Below, one piece after another: positions 46,499 through 64,000 of a DNA stretch of 64,000 bases. Both the position numbers and the translations under genes were made by a program. Every line of letters starts with the position of its first letter. Position 1 is the stretch's first letter. This stretch comes from Butyriboletus loyo (taxonomy: Eukaryota; Basidiomycota; Agaricomycetes; Boletales; Boletaceae). The stretch spans positions 431,976 to 495,975 of the forward strand of contig JBBPSI010000004.1 of the NCBI GenBank assembly GCA_038093515.1, given 5' to 3'. The notes under the pieces were generated by a model that searched no databases, had not been told where the DNA came from, and worked only from the letters and a program-made list of their open reading frames with translations.

Positions 46499-47546
46499 AT
46501 GAAAGATGAGGTCTTTGACATTTTCAACTTTGCTCACGCTATCATGGCAGTTGATGGGATTACTTCTCCAGTCCTACCAAGAGAAGAGAGAGCTCAGGTT
46601 ACGATGTCAAATTCAAGCCCAACCAACCAAGGCTTTGGGTATCCAAACGAGCTTGTTATCTACTGATGGCTCGTCATACACCGGGGCAGCAAGTAGCGAA
46701 AGCGCTCCAGGTGCTTTATCCGATATGGTGGAGATATCTAGCCAGTCCAATTCCTGGAGCAGGGTAGAACTACCGAACAACGAAATCGTGGTTGACTCTA
46801 CCTCCGTGGCTTCCGAAGTTGGCCCGGATCTGTAAGTGTGGATACTCTTTTGATCAGATATACGTGCTGAGAGTTTCAGTGGTGATGATGACAACCACGA
46901 CGTGGTCTCAGAACCCGAAATTGAACTTGTTCAGATGGTCGCTTGTACCCCGTAAGTGTCATGTAGTACGACCAGCTGATGCTGATTGTCCCTTCTCTGT
47001 GCTTAGGGTGGCACGGAGGTCTTCCAACCCCTATATGACGCCCGTGTCGGACCCTCGGCACGTAGATCATACGGCAGCCACCCCTTCTTTGCGTAATGTG
47101 TCGCCGATTCCTGCAATTGATAGCTATATGGAGATCGCTCCCAATGAGGATGGCTTAACAGACGAAGGCATAGGGGAATTATTGCGGGCTACGGCTACAT
47201 CCCGGGGCAGATTAAACTACTACTACCACAAGTTCAAGGCCGCTTGTCAAAAGGTAAGTTTCTTACTCTGCGTGGGAGACGTTCCTCATGCCGTGCCTTT
47301 CAGATAACCTTCTTGGAGGGACAGAAGGAGGAGATTCAAAGAGAATTTGATCTCACCAAGGGGAAGCTTGACGCGACTGAGAAATGTCTCCGAGAGGCCA
47401 ATGTTGACAGATGGAGGTTGAACGAGTGGGTGAATACGCTTTTGCGTCGGATCGAATCGATCTATGAGCAGCTCGGCATGTTGCGCGTACGTGATCCTAC
47501 ATCTCCCAATACATCACCAAGCTCATGGTTGTCCACCAGAGAATGA
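46499..47546 (+). CDS. Uncharacterised protein with C-terminal coiled coil
   Basis: No family recognised. Five exons (46499-46597, 46632-46831, 46880-46951, 47007-47253, 47304-47546) join in phase to 286 residues. The first exon reads MKDEVFDIFNFAHAIMAVDG; the middle is Ser-rich and acidic; the last 110 residues form a heptad-like helix (ITFLEGQKEEIQREFDLTKG, LDATEKCLREANVDRWRLNE, LLRRIESIYEQL). Three of the four introns have good borders and normal length (48-55 nt); the first would be only 34 nt, so the N-terminus is less sure. The coiled coil suggests a homo- or hetero-oligomer. Confidence 0.5.
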
Positions 47547-49019
47547 CGGGACCAGAAGCCATCGACAACGAAGATTGGTGTATATATGGTCCAGGAAGCC
47601 AGGGGGGCTTTGATCCAACCTCGATTTAATTCACTTTTATGTATTGAATCTCCATTGGTCCAAATCAATCGTCCCTCGTTCAATAGGCTCTTTCTATTTG
47701 TAGTTGATGTGCGCGGCGAAGCCGTATGGGATGAGGGTCAGGAAGATAGCTATAGAATCAGATCAATGTTACAACCAAGGAGCTGCGTAGTAACGATACA
47801 ATGATTTAATTAGAGTAGTGATAAATATCTATCAAGTACAATGTCGCCCTTTGAGAAAACTGGTGGAAGGTACGCGGATGACGTAGAGTAGTGTGGGCGC
47901 GCACGGCTGCATCATGGCCATCATCATATCAGAATCATGTACGTTATCACCGAGGAAGGATTAACGGAACATCACGCTGCGACGGCGAGACGTGACAAGG
48001 ACAAAGTCCTTTGGAAGGAAGGACGCTCGCTGTGGTTTACGAGTTGCGCCGGTGACATGCTTCCAGGCTTTGATGACCTGGCGTTCGATGAGCTTTGTGC
48101 AGGAAGTGCGCGTCTTGCGCCTGTAAAAGGATTCCGATAAGTTTTATGGGGATACCGGGGTTCGGACTGCTTACATGGGTTTCGTGTCCACAATCCAGGG
48201 CTCAGAGATGTAGTAAGGACGGCAGGGGACGCTGACGGCCAGGGATGCTGATGGCATTATGGGATGGACAAGCAGCGTTGAAATCGTCTCAGACGAAGGA
48301 AAAGAGTGGATAGCCCGCGAAACTCTCGGAGAACGTTGACTGGGGGGTGGTGCGTGTTGGGCAAGCATGAAGTTCTTATAGGGTATTCGTGACAATAGTC
48401 CGCGGTATTCCACGTCGAAACGAAACCAGACAATAAGTGTAGCATGACGATGTTGTACACGCTCAAGTAACGGGAGAAACAATTAGCTACTAGTGATCAA
48501 ACGTACAACACCTTCCAATTTAGGACGCGATCATCGCACTGACTGTCCGAATCTTCGAACACGACTCGGCGTAAGATGGGCTCTGTTGTTTCGTGCCATG
48601 TTGGGCCTCGGAATTGCTGCTACCTCAGCATGGCATGCCTCGAGCGAGACGACAGGAAGCTGCGACATGATTGTGCCGCGCTAATCACACGGTCCACTCG
48701 AAATCCCGTCGATTGAAATGTCCCGATAGCGGTGAGTAGCAGCAACTCGCAACTCGCTTACACGCTGCGATCGTCGAGGGTGGTCACCGGTCACGAGTAT
48801 GAGTCAAAAGAGCCATTGGCAGGTGCACAGCCACTCGGGAGGTCAACCTTCGTGACTAGACCGCGTTGAGCTCACCACCGCCGGCATCCGCGTGCAGGAC
48901 GTTGAACATATGCCTGCGCCTAAAACCGCGTTCAGAACGCCCCGCCGTTGATACCCGCTCCACGTAGCCCGTCCCCTCAACCCGAGCGTTCCACTCCCAC
49001 TGCCCACAGCCAAAATCTC
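47547..49019. other. Long stretch without a supported gene
   Basis: About 1.5 kb. It holds only short frames, the best being 67 codons on the plus strand at 47937-48140 (acidic/basic, no similarity noticed) and antisense frames over the same DNA. No splice chain connects them. The right part (48840-49019) has the character of a 5' leader or an upstream exon of the following Ser/Pro-rich gene. Confidence 0.4.
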
Positions 49020-49904
49020 ATGCTTCAACTTGACATGCACCAAATCCATCATCCATCACGGTCACCCCCGACGCACGTCGATGCATCGCATTCACACAAT
49101 CCTCATATTCCTTCCACGCATCCCGGTGTCGCGGCCACCGCGTCCCGCTTCTTCGTCTCGATGCGAAGGTCGTTCAGCCCCCCAACCTCTCCACGAAGAA
49201 AGAATACCGAGAATCCGGTCGGTCGTTCTCTGTCTCGCGTCCATCTTGTGCTTCTCACACCCCACGCCGCTCAGCGTGCTGCCATGTATTCCACCCCTGA
49301 GGAGAGACACACATACAATGCCTCACGTGCCGGTCCCTCACGTTATCCTGACACTCGTCCGACCATCGAACAGATCGCAATGGGCCTCCATGTTTCACGC
49401 ACGCCCCATCTCAGACCCGTCGCAAACCCTCTCCAGCGACATCCCCTTCCCTCCCCTCCCCCACGCCGCAGCCTGACCACACCCATCTCGCCTCCCCGTG
49501 CGATGTCTGACAATCTCCACGATACCTCAACCTCTTCTTCCCAATATCGTACGCGCCACAACCTTCCTCCCCCTCCCTCACGTTCCTCTATGAAAAAAAC
49601 GAGTCCTTCAATATCTACCCTTACCCAACCGCAGCAGCAACGTTTGTCCTCCGGCATTTCGCCCTCAACATCCATGGTGACCCCAGGTACTCCTGTTGCA
49701 CCGGGGTCATCACGTCCATTGTCATCCTTGCGAGTTCGAATGTCCAAACTCATTCCAGGCTACCGACCTCTTAGCTTACCCTCATCGCTCGGTCGAGCGA
49801 GCTCCTTCACATCAACCGCTAGCGATAGCACGCGACCAGGGACCCCGCGGAAAGCGGTCCGCTTTTCCACGAGTGTCCTTGCAATAGACGAACAGCCGTC
49901 CTAG
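49020..49904 (+). CDS. Ser/Pro-rich protein of unknown function
   Basis: Not recognised. The frame is open from before 48950 to 49904; the first ATG in it is at 49020 and gives 294 residues, but an upstream exon cannot be excluded. Composition is dominated by Ser, Pro, Thr, Arg and His, with proline runs (PPPPSRSS, SPPPRRS). The only structured-looking segment is TRPTIEQIAMGLHVSRTPHLRP near the middle. A short end block (RKAVRFSTSVLAI) carries the K-x-V-x-F form of a PP1-docking RVxF motif. Likely disordered; possible regulatory or cytoskeletal partner. Antisense frames over this gene are shadows of its composition. Confidence 0.55.
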   Translation: MLQLDMHQIHHPSRSPPTHVDASHSHNPHIPSTHPGVAATASRFFVSMRRSFSPPTSPRRKNTENPVGRSLSRVHLVLLTPHAAQRAAMYSTPEERHTYNASRAGPSRYPDTRPTIEQIAMGLHVSRTPHLRPVANPLQRHPLPSPPPRRSLTTPISPPRAMSDNLHDTSTSSSQYRTRHNLPPPPSRSSMKKTSPSISTLTQPQQQRLSSGISPSTSMVTPGTPVAPGSSRPLSSLRVRMSKLIPGYRPLSLPSSLGRASSFTSTASDSTRPGTPRKAVRFSTSVLAIDEQPS

Positions 49905-50303
49905 CTTTTCCTTTGATTCCACCCACATTGTGCAGACGTTCCAAATATTTAAACTGTTTCACTACCCGCATTTTTAGTCGTATCCACGCACAGGACACGA
50001 TTCGTTGGCAACCTCACACGTTAACGTATTTGTCTATAAATTATTCAATGTAGCCCTTTTTTCCCGTTTGAACTTGTCTACCTCGAATTGGCCAGGAACA
50101 TGCATGTCATCATCCTGTGTGGCTGTGAGCTGCGGTACAGGCGTGTTCGCCCTACTCCGACGTGACATCTCCCGTTTGCTCTTGTCGTGTTTTTGTATCA
50201 GCGTCAACTCTGCCCGGAATTTTACCTCAGTCACGACGATATCACGCTAGATTATCCACAACCCCCGACGAACCAAAACACTCGCACTACCGTCGTATCC
50301 ACC
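49905..50303. other. Intergenic region
   Basis: About 400 bp between the Ser/Pro-rich gene and the DnaJ gene. Contains the 5' leader of the DnaJ gene, whose ATG sits in a strong context (ACCATGGCG). No other feature supported. Confidence 0.45.
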
Positions 50304-52551
50304 ATGGCGCCAGTAGAAACGGAGTACTATGACTTGGTGTGTAGCCCGCGTACTCGTCTTTTGCTCCGTGATACTCTTCTAACTCTCGAAATCGTAGCTA
50401 GGAGTCTCTGTGGAAGTTAATGATACAGATTTGAAAAAGGCCTATCGGAAGCAAGCTATGAAGGTTCGTTGTAGCATTGATTTCGATTGAATTGATGCTC
50501 AGAGTCCTCCATACCCTGCGTCGATCCTGGAAACGATCATCTCACTTTTCATAACATTAGTACCACCCAGATAAGAACCCTTCTCCCGATGCGGAGGAGA
50601 AGTTCAAAGAAATAAGGCAAGTTGACCGTCAGATTGAATAAAGGTGGGAATGGTTGGTGACGTGTGCCTCGTGTTCACAGCAAAGCTTATCAAGTTCTGT
50701 CCGATCCTGTAGGCGGTGGTTTGCTGTCTACTCTGGGACACCAGGAGCTGATACTTCGCCGGACAGAATCTCCGCGCTGTATATGATAAGAATGGAAAAT
50801 CAATGGTAAGTCCTATCTTGCAAGCAGACTTGCGATGGCGTCCTGAAAGAGCACACTGGCGGCGTGGGACAGGCGGACAAGGAGACCAACGAGATGGAAG
50901 ACGCCGCCATGTTTTTCGCCAATGTCTTTGGCGGAGAACGATTCAAAGACTACGTGCGTCCCTCCATTCCTCTGAGTTTTGTGTGTTATCTTACTAAATG
51001 CTAGATCGGGGAAATCTCTCTGATGAAAGAAATGACTTCTGTGGCACAGACTGTGGCGACCGACGAAGAGCGAGAAGAACTTGAGAAAGAAGGCATCGTT
51101 CCACCTTCTACACCTGCTCAGGAAAGGGTTTCAACACGGCCCACGACTCCCGCAACGGAATCCCTCGCCTCAGGCCAAGCAGCCAAGTCTCTCGATGCAT
51201 CCGCAGTCGCACTCGAAGTCTCGGTTAGTACTGAGGACACATCCAAACACACATCACCACCCGACTCGTCTCCGGCTAAGAATGGATCAAAGAGTGTCCC
51301 TACATCGCCCTCCCAGGATAAAGACAAGGACACGCACGTGACGCCCAAGAAACGCGGCAAGTTGACGCCAGAGCAGAAAAAAAAACTTCAAGAACTCGAA
51401 GAAGAGCGAAGGAAGGCTTTAGAGGAGCGTGTGAAAACACTGACGATGAAGTTGGTCGAACGGCTCAGGCCACTTGTCGAAGCTAAACACCCTGGAGAGA
51501 AAGAGGATCCAGAAACCAGAACATTTCAGGACAAGATTAAATTGGAGGCCGAAGATTTGAAACTAGAGAGCTTTGGTGTCGAGGTGGGTCAATGTTTCCT
51601 TGCCACGTGTTACGTGTATTCAGCGAGTTTAGTTGCTACACGCTATTGGCACCGTCTATAGCATGAAAGCCACTTCGTTCTTGAAGTCGAAGAGGTTCCT
51701 TGGGTTGTGAGTCGTCGTGATAGTGGTACTCCCTTGAAATTCACAACGTCCTAGTGGAGGCTTCTGGTCTCGGATGAAGGAAAAGGGATCGGTGGCAAAG
51801 GACGCTTGGGGTGTCATTGGTAGCGCGTACGTTTCTTTACGAGCAACCTCGCCAAAAAGTATATTCACGCTGATTGATAATCAGACTTAGCGTCCAATCA
51901 CTAATGCAGGAGATGGAGAGGTTACAAACCAAAGGTGAGGTAACTGAAGAACTCTTACATGCAATGGAAGAAGACATGACCGGGAAGGTATGTATTTCAT
52001 GTCACGTGCTACTCCATGTACGATTATTACCACCTTGCATTATAGATCTTACTTGCGTCGTGGCGAGGAACCCGTTTCGAAGTCGTGCAAGTACTACGAG
52101 AGGTAAATCATTTCTCTGCTTGAAACACCGTTCGATAGTTTGATTAGCATTTGTCAGGTTGTGGACAATGTCCTCAAAGACCATGAAGTATCTGACCAAG
52201 TACTTGTTAACCGGGCCAAGGTATGCTTACAAGGAAATAGCGGTGTCATAGCTTCTTACAGCACATTGGAAGGGTCTGTTGATTATCGGCCACATCTTTA
52301 AAGCTACAATGCCGGATGTCTCTGATGAGGATCGTCGAGAACTTGAACGGTACGCATGATGTCAATATCCCGTCTGAATTAGCCTGACTTTTTACACGTT
52401 CACGACTAGCATGGTCGCAGAGGCTGCCGCTGGCAAGTCGAAACACCAGCAACTGCGTGCCCACACAAGGGGTCGGGGAGACGGGAAACACACACCACCG
52501 AAAGAATCTGCAGACCAGACTGAAGAAGCAGAGGCTTCTCAGTCCTCGTGA
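50304..52551 (+). CDS. DnaJ cochaperone with DnaJ-X domain (Caj1/Djp1-like)
   Basis: Hsp40 cochaperone. Fourteen exons (first 50304-50336, then 50398-50463, 50561-50616, 50681-50708, 50767-50805, 50828-50953, 51005-51583, 51633-51703, 51755-51826, 51885-51987, 52046-52102, 52158-52220, 52252-52349, 52410-52551) give 510 residues. The J domain is split over five exons: EYYDLLGVSVEVNDTDLKKA, the HPD motif in YHPDKNPSPDAEEKF, AYQVLSDP, LRAVYDKNGK. After an acidic, Ser/Thr-rich linker comes the DnaJ-X domain (KLTPEQKKKLQELEEERR, LLHAIGTVYSMKATSFLKSK, MEEDMTGKILLASWRGTRFE, HWKGLLIIGHIFKATMPD). Yeast relatives Caj1 and Djp1 act in membrane-protein and peroxisomal import. Intron 3 has a GC donor (AAG|GCAAGT at 50617), needed to read FKEISKAYQVLSDP. 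Confidence 0.9.
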
Positions 52552-52834
52552 GACACGATACCGAATTTCCTTCCACATTTCACATTAGATGTATTTTGGT
52601 CTCATTGGCTTACACACTTCTATTCTAATCTGCACGTGTCCCGACCGACCTCATATGCCGTTTGCGTAGAATACAGAGACCTTATCTCTTGTAGGGTATT
52701 GAAAATTAGTGTTACAACACGACCAGATGACCGCCAACACCGAATGCAAAGTTCATCGTGCATCGTGTGCGCCCAGAGTCTGTTCATAGTCGTCCCTCAC
52801 CTGTGCAATAAACATTATTGGTATCTTGCGTGGC

Positions 52835-54757
52835 TCATATCAAATGACCTACCTCGGCGTGGAATTTATCGTCGGCGAGAAGAAGAAAGCCTGTCCACGC
52901 CAGGCCCTTGGTGACTGTCATGCAGGCTTTGTGAGCCTCAATACTTCGTGCAGAAACCGCAAACGCTGGTGTGTGATTGCCTCCACAGGGTTGTGTGGGG
53001 ATGGCTAACGTCAAGTGTTAGTTGTGCGCTCGCATGTATAAGGTCGGTACGCTTTTTTCTCTCACCGAAAGCCGGATGTAGCGATGGCATCGCTGAAATA
53101 TATCATGAGGATGCCTTTCGTGCGTGCCGATGCAGGGTGATGTACTCGCCGTAAGAGACGTTGCCCTAAAGGGAAATCGTAGTCAAGTCAGTACTGGATC
53201 AAGCATATCCAACTTCCTATTGTCCCGTGGGAGCCAGTGGAGAACTCACAAAGTCTGTGGAAGCCCCAAATGGGACTTGCTGAGCATTCATTCCAAAACA
53301 AATATTCATCGTTTGCGAGAGATACCTGCCTGGGGAAGAAAGTCGAGGCGATTCCAGGCTTGTGGGTTTGGCCGACATACCCAAGACACCATTCTGTCGC
53401 AGATCGTAGTAGGATTTGCCTGTGGTGACTTTGAGACGGCATCCGGTGGCGGTAACCGCCCCCCTGGAGCCGGTTAAAAACGTGTCTCACATGACAGACG
53501 CAAGCCTCACTGGAAACATGCCTCTACTCTTTCCCTCAGACGTTGTAACTGATCGCGGTCAGGTGCACGGAGGACCCAGTGCATCCGAGCATAATCAGGT
53601 ATCACTAATGAAATCAACGCACGTCCATCCACTCGGAGATATGTCGTGACTCACCGTTCGCTCCGCCTTTACAACCTTGGATGATACCAGTGACTCTGTG
53701 GTCAGGTTTGATTTGCTGGCGGAGTACGGAAATGTTCGAGTACGCAAGGAACGCGGCGTCGAGGGCATTCGCGCCTTCCCATGGAGCGTTCCCGGCATGA
53801 GCACTATTTTCTGCTCGTAAGTCGATCACAAAAGTCACCACATTCGACTTACGGGTGACCAAAAAACTCAACGTCGATCGGCTGCATGGCTAGACATGAT
53901 CCGGTAGACAAGGAATTGAGTGGTCCCGCAGACGGGTGACACCTAACAAAACACGGTCAGTGACTTTCTCGTCGCACAAGCTGTCACAGACATGAGGCAC
54001 GCGTGCATCCCATTGTACCCACCGCGTTCAAGCAGTGTGAGCTTTCCACCTCCACCTTCTTCCCCTGATAGTATTTTGTATGTAAGTTATGCCCTGTGGT
54101 CCTATCGATCTAAACCTACCGGGTGTCCCGAGTAGAACGACCTTGCCGGTGACGTTGTGAGCCAACAATGCGGATTTTATTGCGATGGCTACGCCCACGC
54201 CGCTCACAGCGATCAAATTATGACCACATGCATGTCCAATCAAGGGCAATGCGTCCATCTCGGAGTTTATGCCAATGGTCCTTCCTCCCTTACCGTGGGT
54301 GAACTCAGCTCTCCACGCAGTCTGAAGGCCGAGATAATGCCGAGTCACGACAAAACCGTGAGTTTCCATAAAGTCTGCTAGCACATCATGGGCATAACTG
54401 AGTGGAAGGGTTACTCATGTTCAACGCAACAATGCTGTGGTAGACACGCACTGTTCCTCGAACATGAGTTCAGGGTGATCTGCGCCAAAGGATCGACAAT
54501 GTATTCCTTGCTCGTGTCAATGTGTACTTACCATGAATGCTGAGACTCAGGGATCTCAGGGCAGAGTCAATGGAATCGATCGTCGTGGCAACGGTTGTCA
54601 TGAAATCGTACTCTGCGTCGAACCGAGGCAGGGTGCCAGAATATGTGGGAGGCGGATCAAGGCTGTGCCTGGAAGTTGGACTCGAGGAGAAGTCGCAACA
54701 AGATTCAAAAGATATGGGAATATCGTCATAGCCTGCCTGTCGGGGTGGAAGCAGCAT
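52835..54757 (-). CDS. M20-family amidohydrolase/peptidase (PM20D2-like)
   Basis: Zinc amidohydrolase of the M20 family, probably splitting small amides or dipeptides in the cytosol. Twelve exons (54757-54532, 54479-54452, 54397-54120, 54064-53992, 53942-53853, 53803-53655, 53604-53511, 53463-53381, 53329-53250, 53165-53150, 53092-53066, 53004-52835) give 437 residues. Metal and catalytic features: [58 protein letters not shown] in the lid domain, [19 protein letters not shown], and [12 protein letters not shown]. An in-frame ATG at 54964 would add 69 residues. Two exons are only 16 and 27 nt, and the intron between them starts with GC (TACG|GCGAGT); without it the sequence STDFGNVSYAMPSLHP is lost. 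Confidence 0.87.
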
Positions 54758-55790
54758 TGTCAGCAAAGACTGCGGTGCAAAAGCGACTGTACAGACAAGG
54801 GTATTTTTGATGTTGGAGTCTACTCGTTTGACGGATCGATTAATTACGTCGTTGGTCGAACGCTTTTGGTTCGCCCTGCACGGCGCAGGAGAGTTCGAAG
54901 TAAAGAAACGGCTCAAGGAACAGAAAGAGCTGTGGGCGTGTTCATCTAGCGGTGGGACATGCATGACAGCGATGTTGGCGGTGTGAAGGGGGGGAATGAT
55001 GACGGGGATCGTAGCATGGAAAAATGGCGTTCGTTTATCAGCATTCCGGGCGTCTACGCCAATAACGCACCCGTTGTTTCTCGGACACGGAGCAGGACGT
55101 GTGATCCGAACTCCGCAAATATCGGACTTATGTAAGCATCGACTAATTCATCAAACCGTGTCAAACGCTTACCCCAGCGCTATGCCAGCGCAGCGTTCTC
55201 TTGTCCTCTTCACCGCCAGCGCCGCATCTCCCTGTTCCGTGCGCAGTGATTCACCGAGACGAGAGGAGGGTTCTCCCAAAGCATCAGGCCTCGTGCCCCG
55301 GCCGTTTCATGGGTGCCATACACTGCACACCCGATTCGGAGCGGGCTGCCACCTGGTGTTTCACCAAAGAAAACCGTGTGGAGGTTCCCGCGATGCGATC
55401 TCAACTGTATTGCTGGCACGTCAGGGCTCAGCGGATCGGGGTGCTTCATCAAGGGACACACACTTGGATAGAAACTCGGGCGAGCATGATGACCTCGATG
55501 GCGAGAGGTTGACCTCAAGCTTGGTGTGACCGAGGAGCTGACGCAGCCGTTTTGATGAATCGCCGTGACGTGTAAAGAGATAATGAATGGGCAAATCAAT
55601 CGACCATCATGCTTCGCAGCTAACTTGGTTTTGGCGGGCTTTGGATGTATTCCCCGCTGCCGCTTCAGCTCCTGGGATGTCGGCATCTGTTTATCATAAA
55701 GAGTCCGAAAACACGAGCAAGGCACGCATGGCAGCAGACAAAAAATAGAAAAAAGAACCATCTCAGTCACATCAAAACAACCTGTCACAG
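54758..55790. other. Intergenic or unresolved stretch
   Basis: Long frames on both strands (up to about 190 codons on the minus strand at 55210-55788 and 177 on the plus strand at 54996-55529) overlap each other and have neither recognisable similarity nor splice chains, so I do not call a gene. The first 200 bp may be extra N-terminal coding sequence or leader of the M20 gene. Confidence 0.4.
55774..55777 (-). terminator. RNA polymerase III terminator of tRNA-Pro
   Basis: On the minus strand a TTTT run stands 13 nt after the 3' end of the tRNA, the usual polymerase III stop signal. Confidence 0.6.
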
Positions 55791-55878
55791 GGCCTGGCCG
55801 GGAATTGAACCCGGGACCTCCTCGAATTCGGTCGGTTCACAACCCTAACAAGGAATCATACTACTAGACCACCAGGCC
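55791..55878 (-). tRNA. tRNA-Pro (AGG anticodon) with a short intron
   Basis: The reverse complement folds as a tRNA: a perfect 7-bp acceptor stem (GGCCTGG/CCAGGCC), the D-arm/A box TGGTCTAGTAGTATGAT, and the T arm/B box GGTCCCGGGTTCAATTCCCGG. The anticodon stem pairs CCTTG with CGAGG around the loop TTAGGG-T, giving anticodon AGG (read as IGG), for proline. A 17-nt intron follows the base 3' of the anticodon, at the standard 37/38 position. CCA is not encoded, as in eukaryotes. The mature length without intron is 71 nt. Confidence 0.9.
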
Positions 55879-56267
55879 GATATTGGCAAGTTACCCGACT
55901 GACAAATATGACCCTTTAAGAGCGTGGACCCGTTTTCTCATATGGTCAGTATTACCAAACACTATCTGTAAACCCTGTCCCTGTTTCACATCATGAAGGC
56001 GCCAACACAGTCCAGTTCCAAGTGTCTTGGCCACAGGCTCAAGGTATAGCCCTCCTAGAGATCAAGTCTATAAGATTCTGGAATTGGCCCGTCGCTGATC
56101 TGCAAACGGTTGGAGGCATCAAATTGTTGCCGAAAATGGAGCATCGGAGCCTTAGAATTCAACTAGTACAAACAACCAAATCAGTTTGTGTGCGCTCGCT
56201 CGTTGTAACAGTCATCGTAAGCTTCGACGCGACGGCAGTCTGGCCAGCGTCTACGTCGGCGACAAGC
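55879..56267. other. Intergenic region between tRNA-Pro and TOR
   Basis: About 390 bp upstream of the TOR start codon; 5' leader and promoter by position. The frame upstream of the chosen ATG at 56268 is open for a further 80 codons (from 56022) but has no similarity to TOR proteins. Nothing else seen. Confidence 0.45.

Positions 56268-64000
<7,733 letters not shown>

Noticed and set aside
49343..49753. 136-codon antisense frame over the Ser/Pro-rich gene
   Set aside because: Its Gly/Arg/Glu-rich composition is the mirror of Ser/Pro codons on the other strand.
54996..55788. Long overlapping frames on both strands (177 and 192 codons)
   Set aside because: They overlap each other on opposite strands, show no family pattern and have no supporting splice structure; kept only as an unresolved region.

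Overview
The window is nuclear DNA of a filamentous basidiomycete, most probably an Agaricomycete. The genes are packed on both strands and split by many short introns, mostly 48-60 nt. Reading frames only become continuous after splicing. The proteins are fungal: SIN-pathway kinase, Pmt4, Ppo-type dioxygenase, Coq3, Mvp1, TOR. A reverse-strand fragment resembles the C-terminal tail of a Tad/LINE-like retrotransposon. I cannot fix the genus. Exon boundaries below come from reading the splice sites; for the models called complete with a stated protein length the exon sum is a multiple of three.

Layout. 1-8 kb: 3' part of a SIN/STE-type kinase with a C1 zinc finger (+), a SnoaL/NTF2-like protein (-), a coiled-coil membrane protein (+), COQ3 methyltransferase (-), a CID-domain RNA-processing protein (-) and PET117 (+). 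9-14.8 kb: an F-box/LRR-type protein (+), ubiquitin-eS31 (-) divergent from RFC3 (+), and a short cystathionine beta-synthase (-). 14.8-17.4 kb: a gene-free island holding a decayed duplicate of the CBS 5' end, a retrotransposon remnant and a perfect 27-bp inverted repeat. 17.4-21 kb: a RING-PH-vWA protein with the domain order of the Ste5/Far1 mating scaffolds (+). 21.5-36 kb: six genes in a row on the minus strand (dynactin p24-like, copper ATPase CCC2, retromer VPS5, sorting nexin MVP1, mannosyltransferase PMT4, polyol dehydrogenase). 37.4-43.2 kb: epsilon-COP (-) divergent from a 21-exon fatty-acid dioxygenase (+). 43.6-52.6 kb: DUF676 lipase, two uncharacterised genes, a Ser/Pro-rich protein and a DnaJ-X cochaperone (all +). 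52.8-64 kb: an M20 amidohydrolase (-), an intron-containing tRNA-Pro (-) and the TOR kinase (+), cut by the window end just after its catalytic-loop motif.

Functional themes. Endomembrane traffic is over-represented (VPS5, MVP1, epsilon-COP, PMT4, CCC2, DUF676 lipase, dynactin). Two BAR-type sorting nexins lie side by side. Signalling is represented by the SIN kinase, the Far1/Ste5-like scaffold and TOR. Nothing suggests a dedicated secondary-metabolite cluster; most of the window looks like core genome, with one mobile-element-scarred island at 15-17 kb.
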